From an uncultured Pelagibacteraceae bacterium (GTDB lineage Bacteria; Pseudomonadota; Alphaproteobacteria; Pelagibacterales; Pelagibacteraceae): DNA of 64,000 nucleotides. The DNA lies in assembly GCA_902609915.1 (NCBI GenBank), contig CACLTO010000004.1, forward strand, positions 1 to 64,000. Reading direction: 5' to 3'. The translations under genes and the position numbers were made by a program. The notes beneath the pieces are model-generated. The model was not told the DNA's origin, did not search any database, and saw nothing but the letters and a program-made list of their open reading frames with translations. Positions within the stretch are counted from its first letter, which is position 1, and each line of letters begins with the position of its first letter. Positions 9,351 through 18,031 of the stretch are shown here, one piece after another.

Positions 9351-9371
9351 ATTTAAATAATTTGATTTTTA

Positions 9372-10346
9372 TTATTTTGCTAAAGATGACACTTTTTTAA
9401 CTAAAGCACCACCAGTAGGAACTTCTGATCCAAATTGATCATAGATCCCTTTACTAGCTGCAATAAAAGCACCTTTGTCCGCATTATTAACTTGGACACC
9501 TGCATCTTTAATTACTTTTAATAAAGATTTTTCAAGTTTAGCAGCTTCTTTGTACACAAATTTTTGCGTATCTTTAGCAGCTTTTTCTAAAATATCTTGA
9601 ACATCTGCAGGAAGTTTATTCCAGTGATCCTTATGAACAGTTACATAAGCTGGAGTATAAACGTGACCTGTAATTGATAAGTATTTTTGAACTTCTTGAA
9701 ATTTAGCACTAGCTATTTGAGCATATGGATTTTCTTGTCCGTCCATTGTACCAGTTTTTAAAGCAGTAAAAACCTCAGAAAATGACATTGGAGTCGGGTT
9801 TGCGCCATACGATTGGAACATTTTAACTCTCCATTTTGATTTAGGAGTTCTTAATTTAATTCCTTTTAAATCTCCTGGAGTATTAATTGGTCTAGTATTA
9901 TTTGTTATATGTCTAAAACCATTTTCCCATACAGCAATAACTTTGTATCCTGTTTTATCCTCAAGATTTTTAAACATTCCTGGTAAAACATTTTTTTCAA
10001 CTTTAGCCATGTGTTTTCTGTCTTTAATAATAAAAGGCATATCAAAAACACCAAACTCATCATGAATAGATGCCATTACTGATGAAGGTAACCACATATT
10101 AACTGTGCCTAGTTTTAATTTTTGCATACCTTGTTTATCTTTTCCAAGTTGCGATGAACCAAAAACAGTTACTTTACCTTTGTTTCCTAATCTTTTATTT
10201 GCAAGTTTAGCAAATTCGTCAACAGAAGCAGAAAATAAAGACCCTGGTTTACCTACGTGTCCAAATTTTACTTCTACTGAATTTGCAGCAAAACTTAAAA
10301 ATAAAGATGAGAACAATACAACGATTATTTTACTTAATTTATTCAT
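9372..10346 (-). CDS. TRAP transporter periplasmic substrate-binding protein (DctP family)
   Basis: A 324-residue precursor. The signal peptide occupies roughly residues 1-22 (Lys-rich start, hydrophobic core, ANS cleavage region). The mature protein shows the DctP hallmarks: GFRHITNN (143-150), LRTP with ligand-carboxylate-binding Arg166, and FTALKTGTMDGQENP (193-207). It captures a carboxylate in the periplasm and delivers it to DctQM. It is the first gene of the operon dctP-dctQ-dctM-crotonase-CoA-transferase. The enzymes downstream and the convergent hydroxyacid dehydrogenase suggest an organic, hydroxy or sugar acid, but the ligand cannot be read from sequence. Confidence 0.92.
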   Translation of the reverse strand: MNKLSKIIVVLFSSLFLSFAANSVEVKFGHVGKPGSLFSASVDEFAKLANKRLGNKGKVTVFGSSQLGKDKQGMQKLKLGTVNMWLPSSVMASIHDEFGVFDMPFIIKDRKHMAKVEKNVLPGMFKNLEDKTGYKVIAVWENGFRHITNNTRPINTPGDLKGIKLRTPKSKWRVKMFQSYGANPTPMSFSEVFTALKTGTMDGQENPYAQIASAKFQEVQKYLSITGHVYTPAYVTVHKDHWNKLPADVQDILEKAAKDTQKFVYKEAAKLEKSLLKVIKDAGVQVNNADKGAFIAASKGIYDQFGSEVPTGGALVKKVSSLAK

Positions 10347-10468
10347 ATTATTTCCCTCTAGTTATTATTTATTTAAAATAGGTTACCTAAAATATGAATA
10401 TAGTTCTAGTGAATAAATTAGCTTAGATAAAAAAAGATAATTAAAGAAAAATTAGAAGAAATCTATGC

Positions 10469-12847
10469 TTATTGAATACTAGCTTGAGATTTGTCATCTT
10501 TTTTAGACAAATCAACCTCAACCCACTCTGTCTTTTTTAGCTCTTTAGTTAAAGCGATTTTTAGAACTTCATCAGCAAACTCGACCGGAGTAATTTTAAT
10601 AGCGTCTATGATCTTTTTTGGTATATCAACAAGATCTTTTTCATTTTCCTTTGGTATTAGGACTTCTTTAATCCCCGCTCTATGAGCAGCTAATAATTTT
10701 TCCTTTAAACCACCAATTTGTAATACTTGACCAGTCAAAGTGACCTCACCAGTCATAGCAACATCTTTTCTTACAGGAATATTGGTGATTGACGAAACTA
10801 TAGAAGTGACCATACCTACTCCAGCTGATGGACCATCTTTTGGTGTTGCTCCCTCAGGAACATGAATGTGAAAATCTTTTTTTTCAAATAGTGGAGGAAT
10901 TATTCCATATTCTAAACATTTTGATCTTACAAATGATTTTGCTGCTTTAACAGACTCTTGCATAACATCACCAAGCTTACCTGTTATTTGCATACGACCT
11001 TTACCTGGCATTGTTACTGTCTCTATTTTTAAAATCTCTCCACCATATTCTGTCCAAGCTAATCCTGTAACTACACCTACTCTACTTTCAGTTTCTAATT
11101 CACTAGATTTAAATTTGGGTACACCTAAAAAATCTGATAAATTTTTTGTATCAATATCTATTTCTTTTTTTTCTCCTGAGACAACCTTTTTGACTACTTT
11201 TCTAGCAATTTTCGAAATCTCTCTTTCAAGGTTTCTTACGCCAGACTCCCTTGTATAACTTCTTATTACTTCTTTAATAATATCATCACTTAAATTCATC
11301 TCTTTTTCTTTTACGCCGTTGTCTTTAATCTGTTTTGGAAGAAGATATTTATTAGCAATGTTGATTTTTTCGTCTTCTGTATAACCTGCTAATCTTATTA
11401 CTTCCATTCTATCTAACAATGGAGGCAAAATATTAAGTGTATTAGCTGTTGTTACAAACATTACATCAGATAAATCATAATCAACTTCAAGATAATGATC
11501 ATTAAATGTAGTATTCTGTTCTGGATCTAAAGCTTCTAGCAGAGCTGACGAAGGATCACCTCTATAATCATTTCCAACTTTATCAATTTCATCTAACAAA
11601 ATAAGTGGATTTTTTGTTCCTGCTTTTTTCATCATTTGAATAATTTTACCTGGTAGTGAACCAATGTAAGTTCTTCTGTGACCTCTTATTTCTGCTTCAT
11701 CTCTCATGCCACCGACTGACATTCTCACAAACTCTCTGTTCGTTGCTTTAGCAATTGATTTACCCAAAGATGTTTTTCCTACACCTGGAGGACCAACTAA
11801 ACAAAGAATTGGACCTTTTATTTTTTCCATTCTTTTTTGTACTGCTAAAAATTCAATAATTCTCTCTTTGACTTTTTCTAAACCGAAATGATCTTTATCT
11901 AGAACTTCTAAAGCTTTTTTTAAGTCTATTGCTACGTCACTTTTTTTATGCCACGGAAGGTCAATCATCCAGTCTAAGTAATTTCTAACAACAGTTGCTT
12001 CTGCTGACATAGGACTCATATTTTTTAATTTTTTTAATTCCTGAAGACACTTCTTCTCAACATCTTTTGGCATTTTGGATTTAAGAATTGATTTGTTTAA
12101 GCTTGTATTTTCATCTTTACCATCTTCAATCTCACCTAATTCTTTTTGTATCGCTTTTAACTGTTCATTTAAATAATACTCTCTTTGAGTTTTTTCCATT
12201 TGAGTTTTAACTCTTCCTCTAATTCTTTTTTCAACTCCAATAATACTTGTCTCATTTTCCATTATTTTAATAATCGCATTTAATCTTTTTTTGACATCAA
12301 TAGTTTCAAAAATTTGTTGCTTTTCAGAGATTGTTGCGGATATGTGTGAAGCAATGTTATCAGCTATTTGTGAAGGGTCTTTTAATTGTTTTATTGTGCT
12401 GAGTGTTTCACCAGAAACTTTTTTGTTAATAGTTGATAATTTCTCCATTCGTCTCACTGCAGTTACAGCAAGAGGATTTAGATCTTCATTATCATCTATA
12501 ATGTCATTGTAAGGCGTATAGTCACAACTTATAAATTTTTCATTGTCCTTAAAGTCAACTATTTTTACCCTTCTAACACCCTCAACTAATACTTTTACAG
12601 TTCCATCAGGTAGTTTCAAAAGTTGAAGAATGCTACCTTCACAGCCGTACATAAATATGTCTGTTTTTTTTGGGTCGTCAATTTCAGAATTTTTTTGAGT
12701 AACTAATATAATTTTTTTCTCTTTTTTCATTACCTCGTTTAATGCAGAAATTGATTTGTCTCTTCCAACGAATAAAGGTATCACCATGCTAGGAAATACA
12801 ACAATATCTCTAAGTGGTAATAATGGTAATGAGCTTTTTACATCCAT
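10469..12847 (-). CDS. lon: ATP-dependent protease Lon (LonA)
   Basis: A 792-residue LonA. The N-terminal substrate-binding domain covers about 1-200, followed by a coiled linker (200-290) and an AAA+ module with Walker A GPPGVGKT (352-359) and Walker B ILLDEID. The C-terminal Ser-Lys protease domain has Ser674 (DGPSAG) and Lys717 (GGLKEK), the 43-residue spacing known from E. coli Lon. It degrades misfolded and regulatory proteins in the cytoplasm. It follows clpX by 60 bp in the order tig-clpP-clpX-lon, common in proteobacteria. The hupB (HU) gene often found after lon is absent; a TRAP operon follows instead. Confidence 0.97.
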   Translation of the reverse strand: MDVKSSLPLLPLRDIVVFPSMVIPLFVGRDKSISALNEVMKKEKKIILVTQKNSEIDDPKKTDIFMYGCEGSILQLLKLPDGTVKVLVEGVRRVKIVDFKDNEKFISCDYTPYNDIIDDNEDLNPLAVTAVRRMEKLSTINKKVSGETLSTIKQLKDPSQIADNIASHISATISEKQQIFETIDVKKRLNAIIKIMENETSIIGVEKRIRGRVKTQMEKTQREYYLNEQLKAIQKELGEIEDGKDENTSLNKSILKSKMPKDVEKKCLQELKKLKNMSPMSAEATVVRNYLDWMIDLPWHKKSDVAIDLKKALEVLDKDHFGLEKVKERIIEFLAVQKRMEKIKGPILCLVGPPGVGKTSLGKSIAKATNREFVRMSVGGMRDEAEIRGHRRTYIGSLPGKIIQMMKKAGTKNPLILLDEIDKVGNDYRGDPSSALLEALDPEQNTTFNDHYLEVDYDLSDVMFVTTANTLNILPPLLDRMEVIRLAGYTEDEKINIANKYLLPKQIKDNGVKEKEMNLSDDIIKEVIRSYTRESGVRNLEREISKIARKVVKKVVSGEKKEIDIDTKNLSDFLGVPKFKSSELETESRVGVVTGLAWTEYGGEILKIETVTMPGKGRMQITGKLGDVMQESVKAAKSFVRSKCLEYGIIPPLFEKKDFHIHVPEGATPKDGPSAGVGMVTSIVSSITNIPVRKDVAMTGEVTLTGQVLQIGGLKEKLLAAHRAGIKEVLIPKENEKDLVDIPKKIIDAIKITPVEFADEVLKIALTKELKKTEWVEVDLSKKDDKSQASIQ

Positions 12848-12907
12848 AAGATGAATATGGATATTAAAATTGTTTTTGCAATACCTTTTTATGAGTTATT
12901 ATGGTTA

Positions 12908-14173
12908 TTAAGCCGCTGTTGTTTTAGTTTTAGACTTAGTATCTTTTTTTGAATGGACTATTATGGGTTGAGATTGACCTTTTACTGCTGATGCATCTAC
13001 AATTACTTCCTCAATATTTTCTTGACTTGGTAAGTCATACATTGTTTTTAAAAGTATATTTTCTAATATTGACCTTAATCCTCTAGCGCCAGTTTTCTTA
13101 TTAATTGCCTTGATTGCAATCTCTTTGAGAGCATTATCTTTAAATACCAGTTTTGCACCGTCTAATTTAAATAATTCTTGATATTGTTTGGTTAAGGAGT
13201 TTTTTGGCTCTTCAAGAATTTTAATTAAAGATTTTTCGTCTAAATCTTCTAAAGTTGCAATCATTGGTAATCTTCCAACAAATTCTGGTATTAATCCATA
13301 CCTTAATAAATCCTCTGGTTCTAAGTTTTTCATCCACTCACCAGTCTTTTTGTCTTGAGTATTTTTAACGTCTGCTCCGAAACCAATTGAAGTGCCTTTA
13401 TCTCTCTGGGAGATTATCTTATCTAAACCAGCAAACGCACCACCACATATAAATAAAATGTTTGTAGTATCAACTTGCAAAAATTCTTGTTGTGGATGTT
13501 TTCGTCCCCCTTGTGGAGGAACACTTGCAATAGTACCTTCCATTATTTTTAACAAAGCTTGTTGAACACCTTCACCAGATACATCTCTTGTAATTGATGG
13601 ATTTTCAGATTTTCTGCTAATCTTATCAACCTCGTCAATGTAAACAATTCCTCTTTGAGCTTTTTCTACATTATAATCTGCAGCTTGAAGTAATTTTAAG
13701 ATAATATTTTCTACATCTTCACCAACATATCCTGCCTCAGTTAAAGTTGTTGCATCTGCCATGGTAAATGGAACATCTAAAATTCTTGCAAGGGTTTGTG
13801 CTAACAAAGTTTTTCCACACCCAGTTGGACCAACTAAAAGGATATTTGATTTTGCAAGTTCAACATTTTTACTTGTTTTATTTTCATAATTTAATCTTTT
13901 ATAATGATTATGTACTGCTACAGATAAAACTTTTTTTGCATGAGACTGCCCAATTACATAATCATCTAAAACTGAACAGATTTCTTTTGGGGAAGGTAAT
14001 CCATCTTGGTGTTTAACAAATGTTTCCTTACTTTCCTCTTTTATTATATCCATACACAATTCAACACACTCATCACATATAAATACAGTTGGACCCGCAA
14101 TAAGTTTCCGAACTTCATGTTGGCTTTTGCCACAGAAAGAGCAATAAAGAATATTTTTGTTGTTTGTGTTCAT
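12908..14173 (-). CDS. clpX: ATP-dependent Clp protease ATP-binding subunit ClpX
   Basis: A 421-residue ClpX. The N-terminal C4 zinc-binding domain has Cys11, Cys14, Cys33 and Cys36. The AAA+ domain has Walker A GPTGCGKT (115-122), Walker [11 protein letters not shown] and sensor motifs. The SIGFGADV loop carries the IGF tripeptide that docks on ClpP. It unfolds tagged proteins and feeds them to ClpP, whose gene lies 88 bp upstream in the same orientation. Length and motifs are fully canonical. Confidence 0.98.
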   Translation of the reverse strand: MNTNNKNILYCSFCGKSQHEVRKLIAGPTVFICDECVELCMDIIKEESKETFVKHQDGLPSPKEICSVLDDYVIGQSHAKKVLSVAVHNHYKRLNYENKTSKNVELAKSNILLVGPTGCGKTLLAQTLARILDVPFTMADATTLTEAGYVGEDVENIILKLLQAADYNVEKAQRGIVYIDEVDKISRKSENPSITRDVSGEGVQQALLKIMEGTIASVPPQGGRKHPQQEFLQVDTTNILFICGGAFAGLDKIISQRDKGTSIGFGADVKNTQDKKTGEWMKNLEPEDLLRYGLIPEFVGRLPMIATLEDLDEKSLIKILEEPKNSLTKQYQELFKLDGAKLVFKDNALKEIAIKAINKKTGARGLRSILENILLKTMYDLPSQENIEEVIVDASAVKGQSQPIIVHSKKDTKSKTKTTAA

Positions 14174-14261
14174 AAAATTTTAAACGAATCGATTAAACTA
14201 CTTTAATATAAGTAACTTGTAAGAATCAAGTTTTTGATGAACTTGAGCTATATCTGGTGCT

Positions 14262-14873
14262 TTAGGATCTCTTTTCTACTACAGAGTCTATTAAACCAAA
14301 AGATTTTGCTGTATCTGCAGTCATAAAATTATCTCTCTCTAACGCAGATTTTATTTCATCAACAGATTTACCAGTATGTTTTGAGTAAATTTCATTAAGT
14401 CTTTTTTTTAAAGACAGCACTTCATTGGCGTGTATTTCTATGTCAGTTGCCTGTCCTTGAAAACCTGCAGATGGTTGATGAACCATGATTCTTGAATTTG
14501 GAAGTGAGTATCTCTTTCCTTTAGTTCCAGCTGATAACAAGAAGGAGCCCATAGAAGCTGCTTGTCCAATACATAAAGTTGAAATATCTGGCTTAACATA
14601 TTGCATAGTATCATAAATCCCCAAGCCAGCAGTCACAAGTCCACCTGGACTGTTAATATATAGAAAAATTTCTTTTTTAGGATCCTCAGCCTCTAAAAAT
14701 AAAAGTTGGGCAGTTACTAACGAAGCAACATTGTCATTTATTTGACCAGTTAAAAAGATTATTCTTTCTTTCAATAATCTTGAGTAAATATCGTAAGCTC
14801 TTTCACCTTTATTCGATTGTTCGACAACCATTGGTATCAAGCTACTCATATGTTCAGACAATTTATTGTTCAT
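14262..14873 (-). CDS. clpP: ATP-dependent Clp protease proteolytic subunit ClpP
   Basis: A 203-residue serine protease with the ClpP catalytic triad: Ser107 in GQAASMGS, His132 in MVHQPS, and Asp181 in ERDNFMT. A glycine-rich handle and N-terminal axial loop ([21 protein letters not shown]) are present. It forms the 14-mer peptidase chamber fed by ClpX. It lies between tig (33 bp upstream) and clpX. The start at MNNK gives a length similar to other alphaproteobacterial ClpP. Confidence 0.98.
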   Translation of the reverse strand: MNNKLSEHMSSLIPMVVEQSNKGERAYDIYSRLLKERIIFLTGQINDNVASLVTAQLLFLEAEDPKKEIFLYINSPGGLVTAGLGIYDTMQYVKPDISTLCIGQAASMGSFLLSAGTKGKRYSLPNSRIMVHQPSAGFQGQATDIEIHANEVLSLKKRLNEIYSKHTGKSVDEIKSALERDNFMTADTAKSFGLIDSVVEKRS

Positions 14874-14906
14874 AAAATTGATTCGTATTACTTATACAAC
14901 TTGAGA

Positions 14907-16331
14907 TTACTTTTTGCTAACTTTTTTTCTTTTTTTTGAATTAGTCACGGATTTTGTGCTAGTTTTTTTTACATCTTTTTTTTTTGTTTCAACTTTTTTC
15001 TTTGAATATTTTTTTACCTCGTTTTCCAGATTTAAATCTTGATTTTGAGATTGTTTTAATATTTTTTCAGCTTCATCTTTTGACACCTCTTTTTTATTAG
15101 GTTTAGCTTTTTGTTTAACAAGATTAAGAATTTTTTCTTCATATACAGTACCCCTCAAGCTCGCAAGTGCTGATTGATTCTTTTGATAAAAATCCATTAC
15201 CATTTTTTCTTGGCCTGGCATCATCCTGATTTGCTTTTGTACCTCTGCTTGCAACTCTTGTTCAGTTACTTTAATTTGATTTTTTTCTCCAAATTCATTT
15301 AATATCAATCCGACTTTAATCCTTTTTTTTGCTATATCTTCAAAATTATCTTTACTTTTTTTTTTATCTTCTTCCGTCATTCCTTGAGAAAGAGCTTTTA
15401 TCTCTTCATCCAATAAATTTTGTGGTATTTCATCAACCTTAAATTTTTCTAATTCTTTTAGAATTTGATTTTTTGACAATCTATCTAAAGAATTTTTATA
15501 TTCGTCATTAATCTGTTTTGAAATTAGAGTTTTCAAATCTTTCAAATCTTTTGCCCCCAGATTTTTTGCAAATTCATCATCAATTTTTACTTCCTCTGAA
15601 ATTTTTACCGATAATATCTTGCAATTAAATTTTGCTTTTTTATTTACTAACTCTCTCTCAGGAAAGTTTTCAGGCAAAGTTGCTTCAACAATTTTTTGAT
15701 CATCTTTTTTAGCTCCAACTAATTGTTTATCAAAACCTTTTAAAAATAAGTCTTTACCTAAAGTTAATTGTGTATTTTTTCCTTCCCCACCTTTAAATGA
15801 TTTTTCATCAACTGTAGCTGTATAATCGAAAGAAACTAAATCACCCTCTTTTGCTTTTGTTTCAGGTGGAGCATCTTTGAAGCTTGGTGTATTTTTAGCT
15901 ATCTCTTTAATTCTTTTTTCAGTTTCACTCTCATCGATTTTAACCGTGTATTCATCAAATTTAATATTTTCTATAGATTTTAATTCAACTTTAGGAAACT
16001 CGGTAACAGAAATTATATATTCTAGATCTTTATCTTCACCATAAGTTTTGAGATCTAATTTTGGTTGTCCTGCTGGTTTTATCTTATTTTCCTCTAAAGC
16101 TTTTGTAGTTGTGTCTTTTAAAACTTTGTCTAAAACTTCGCTAAAAACTGCTTTACCAAACTGTCTTTTTAAAACTTCTACAGGAACTTTCCCTGGTCTA
16201 AAACCTTTTAAATTTACAGTGCTTTTAATTTCTTCATATTTTTCATCCATATATGAGTTCATAGTCTTTTTATCGATGAAAACTTTTATATCTTTATTAA
16301 GACCTTTTTTATTTTCTACTGTAACTTTCAT
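14907..16331 (-). CDS. tig: Trigger factor (ribosome-associated chaperone / peptidyl-prolyl isomerase)
   Basis: A 474-residue trigger factor. The N-terminal ribosome-binding domain has the signature GFRPGKVP (44-51). The FKBP-type isomerase domain is at about 150-245, and the C-terminal chaperone domain follows to about 410. The last ~60 residues form a very lysine-rich tail (KKEV..KKRKKVSKK) longer than in E. coli. It binds nascent chains at the ribosome exit tunnel. It heads the tig-clpP-clpX-lon block. The start codon lies only 10 nt after the CCA end of tRNA-Leu, leaving no room for a separate promoter or normal leader. Confidence 0.96.
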   Translation of the reverse strand: MKVTVENKKGLNKDIKVFIDKKTMNSYMDEKYEEIKSTVNLKGFRPGKVPVEVLKRQFGKAVFSEVLDKVLKDTTTKALEENKIKPAGQPKLDLKTYGEDKDLEYIISVTEFPKVELKSIENIKFDEYTVKIDESETEKRIKEIAKNTPSFKDAPPETKAKEGDLVSFDYTATVDEKSFKGGEGKNTQLTLGKDLFLKGFDKQLVGAKKDDQKIVEATLPENFPERELVNKKAKFNCKILSVKISEEVKIDDEFAKNLGAKDLKDLKTLISKQINDEYKNSLDRLSKNQILKELEKFKVDEIPQNLLDEEIKALSQGMTEEDKKKSKDNFEDIAKKRIKVGLILNEFGEKNQIKVTEQELQAEVQKQIRMMPGQEKMVMDFYQKNQSALASLRGTVYEEKILNLVKQKAKPNKKEVSKDEAEKILKQSQNQDLNLENEVKKYSKKKVETKKKDVKKTSTKSVTNSKKRKKVSKK

Positions 16332-16341
16332 AATGTTTTAA

Positions 16342-16426
16342 TGGTAGGGCGAAAAGGACTCGAACCTTCACAGATTGCTCTATCGGTTCCTAAGACCGAC
16401 GCGTCTACCAATTCCGCCATCGCCCC
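16342..16426 (-). tRNA. tRNA-Leu(UAG)
   Basis: An 85-nt class II tRNA read on the minus strand. Acceptor GGGGCGA pairs with TCGCCCT. The anticodon stem CGGTC/GACCG-type encloses loop CTTAGGA with anticodon UAG, and there is a long variable arm and T loop TTCGAGT. The encoded CCA occupies 16344-16342. The trigger factor start codon follows 10 nt later, so tRNA and mRNA are probably made as one transcript and separated by RNase cleavage at the CCA end. Confidence 0.96.
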
Positions 16427-16441
16427 ACAAATTCAAATGGT

Positions 16442-16470
16442 TTTATATATGATTGAAACTATTTGTCCAA
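16442..16470 (-). promoter_or_regulatory. Sigma70-like promoter of tRNA-Leu (and probably tig)
   Basis: On the minus strand TTGGAC (16470-16465), a 17-nt spacer and TATAAA (16447-16442) form a near-consensus promoter about 15 nt before the tRNA 5' end. No other promoter position is available for tig, so this may drive the whole proteostasis block. Confidence 0.55.
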
Positions 16471-16479
16471 CGACAATTA

Positions 16480-16509
16480 TTGTAAATTATATAATTTTTA
16501 CTCTATAAT
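16480..16509 (+). promoter_or_regulatory. Candidate promoter of the DUF1289 gene
   Basis: TTGTAA (16480-16485), an 18-nt spacer and a perfect TATAAT (16504-16509) precede the ATG at 16516 by only 6 nt. If used, transcription would begin at or next to the start codon, giving a leaderless mRNA. It is back-to-back with the tRNA-Leu promoter, about 10 bp apart. Confidence 0.4.
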
Positions 16510-16515
16510 ATTATT

Positions 16516-16767
16516 ATGATTGTTTCTCCATGTATCAATATTTGCAAAACTGATCCAAAAACAGACTATTGCTATGGGTGTGGAAGAACTAACGAAGAAA
16601 AAAAAATTTGGAAATTTGAGGATACAACTGATGAGTGGAAAAAAGAAAATCTTGAAATTATACAAAAAAGATTGACTGGTTGGCAATTAGAAAGTTTTAA
16701 AGAGTCCTATACTTATAAAATTGAAAATGGTATCTCTCTTTTTAAAAAGAAATTATTAGATGAGTAA
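16516..16767 (+). CDS. DUF1289 domain-containing small cysteine-rich protein
   Basis: An 83-residue cytoplasmic protein. The N-terminal half has the DUF1289 pattern: SPCINIC (4-10), then CYGCGR (19-24), giving four cysteines (6, 10, 19, 22) probably binding a metal or Fe-S cluster. It is followed by a charged helical part with W..I..RLTGW. The biochemical function of the family is unknown. It leads a compact three-gene run with the 57-residue membrane protein (8-nt overlap) and the exported protein after it. Confidence 0.82.
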   Translation: MIVSPCINICKTDPKTDYCYGCGRTNEEKKIWKFEDTTDEWKKENLEIIQKRLTGWQLESFKESYTYKIENGISLFKKKLLDE

Positions 16768-16933
16768 AACTACAATCGTAATTATTGTATATGTTCTAGG
16801 TCTTATTTTTGGGGCTCTTTTTCTTGATTTGTGGAGTGCAGATACAAGTATTATAAAAGGACTGGTGGGACTCGGTTGGACAGCTCTACTTTTGATTGGT
16901 TTATTTTTTGCCGAAAAAAATGAGAGTAATTAA
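16760..16933 (+). CDS. Small membrane protein, 57 residues, unknown
   Basis: ATG at 16760 overlaps the end of the DUF1289 gene by 8 nt, and the frame is open to TAA at 16931-16933. The product is 57 residues with two hydrophobic stretches (about 5-23 and 36-51) separated by a short DLWSADTS loop, so a two-helix hairpin in the inner membrane is likely. The tight overlap on both sides, with the DUF1289 gene before and the exported protein after, supports real translation. No family is recognised. Confidence 0.6.
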   Translation: MSKTTIVIIVYVLGLIFGALFLDLWSADTSIIKGLVGLGWTALLLIGLFFAEKNESN

Positions 16934-17342
16934 ATTTTTAATCTCTATTTTATTTATAATTCTTCCCTTCCAACATCTTAAATCAGAAATTATCATCATG
17001 AGTAAATGTGATGATAAACAAGATGAATTCTTAAAGAATGAATACATCTTAAATCTTGATGAATTAATTATGACACGAAATTATGTATATAAGGAAAAGA
17101 CATATCAAAAGTATCGGTTAACTGACCTCAGTGTAAAAAAGTCAAACACTTATGTCAGAAACATCTATGAGGAAAATGGAAAGATATTAACACATAAACA
17201 TGGTTATCCTCAATTTTACACACAAATTTTATTTGAAATAGGAAAAACTGAAATTTTTATGAAAACAGTTCTAAATGACGAAGAAGGGATATCAAAAATT
17301 TCAAATTGCAAGAAAATTGAAAAATTTAAAAAAGAAAGTTAG
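16920..17342 (+). CDS. Exported protein of unknown function, 140 residues
   Basis: The likely start is ATG 16920, giving MRVIKFL and a clear signal peptide (Arg/Lys start, hydrophobic core LISILFIILPF, cleavage near KSE about residue 22). A longer reading frame from 16896 would place residues in front of the signal peptide and is less likely. The mature part is charged, with cysteines near both ends (CDDK and SNCKK) that could form a disulfide. It overlaps the preceding 57-residue ORF by 14 nt. No family is recognised. Confidence 0.65.
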   Translation: MRVIKFLISILFIILPFQHLKSEIIIMSKCDDKQDEFLKNEYILNLDELIMTRNYVYKEKTYQKYRLTDLSVKKSNTYVRNIYEENGKILTHKHGYPQFYTQILFEIGKTEIFMKTVLNDEEGISKISNCKKIEKFKKES

Positions 17343-17464
17343 TCTTTTTTCTTTTTATTAAAAAAATTTTTTTTATTCTTAGAAAATCTACTATTTGTAA
17401 TGTTGCTTCTGTGTTTGGCGTAAGCTTGTTTTTGTGCTTGTTTCATTGCTCTTTTTGAAGACAT
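17339..17464 (-). CDS. Very small basic protein, 41 residues, unknown
   Basis: On the minus strand ATG at 17464 opens a 41-codon frame ending with TAA at 17339, overlapping the stop of the plus-strand gene by 3 bp. The sequence is MSSKRAMKQAQKQAYAKHRS followed by a Lys/Asn/Phe-rich tail ending KKKKD, with about 13 lysines. There is no hydrophobic segment, so a nucleic-acid or ribosome-associated protein is possible. It starts 6 bp after the end of the histidine phosphatase gene and may be cotranscribed. The frame is short enough that chance cannot be excluded. Confidence 0.5.
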   Translation of the reverse strand: MSSKRAMKQAQKQAYAKHRSNITNSRFSKNKKNFFNKKKKD

Positions 17465-17470
17465 AATATT

Positions 17471-18028
17471 CTAAAAATCAATTTCTAGACTTCCTATTAT
17501 ATTTAAGTTTTTATCTGAAACAACTATTTCACCTGATGAAGGACCATAGTTTAAAACTTCAGATATAAATACATAGTGAGTTACTAAGATCAAATTTTTC
17601 TTACTCTTAAAATTTTTAATATAGTTGTTAAAAGCTATTATCTGCTTATCTTTATTTTTATAAAATTTTGCACTATAAAAAGAATTTAAAAAACTATTTG
17701 TAGAATAATTTTTAAAAGCAATTTTTGCTGTTTCTTTACATCTACACCATTCACTAGAGAGGACTTTGTCTATTTCAATCTTATTTTTATCAAAAAATTC
17801 ACCAATACGTTGAGATTGTTTTCTTCCATCCTCACTCAAATTTCTTTGAGTGAAACAATCGTTTAAATTGAAACCAGCAGGATCACCATTTCCGGGTGCG
17901 TATGCATGTCTAATAAATATTAATTTTCCTCCATCCTCTAATTGATTTATTAAATTTTTGTATAAATCTGCTTTAATAGGTGTGTTTAAAGATATAAAAA
18001 TTATGATAAAGAATTTTAATAATTTCAT
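17471..18028 (-). CDS. Exported histidine phosphatase superfamily protein
   Basis: A 185-residue protein with an N-terminal signal peptide (about 1-20, ending IKAD) and the histidine phosphatase signature LIFIRHAYAPG, giving Arg40 and the phospho-acceptor His41. A downstream Arg (SSEWCRCKETA) and the second catalytic His (LVTHYVFISE) are in place. It would act as a periplasmic phosphatase; the substrate is unknown. Its start codon is 3 bp from that of the divergent glycosylase gene. Confidence 0.8.
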   Translation of the reverse strand: MKLLKFFIIIFISLNTPIKADLYKNLINQLEDGGKLIFIRHAYAPGNGDPAGFNLNDCFTQRNLSEDGRKQSQRIGEFFDKNKIEIDKVLSSEWCRCKETAKIAFKNYSTNSFLNSFYSAKFYKNKDKQIIAFNNYIKNFKSKKNLILVTHYVFISEVLNYGPSSGEIVVSDKNLNIIGSLEIDF

Positions 18029-18031
18029 AAT

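Noticed and set aside
10385-10396. TAGGT-T-ACCTA-like symmetry upstream of the first TRAP operon
   Set aside because: Only five symmetric pairs around one central base in A+T-rich DNA; expected by chance.
13768-14206. Two plus-strand frames antisense to clpX
   Set aside because: clpX is canonical over the whole stretch; the antisense frames show no family features.
14226-14246. 7-bp inverted repeat (TCAAGTT/AACTTGA) between clpP and clpX
   Set aside because: The stem is short and A+T-rich with a 7-nt loop and no U-tract, so it is not convincing as a terminator.
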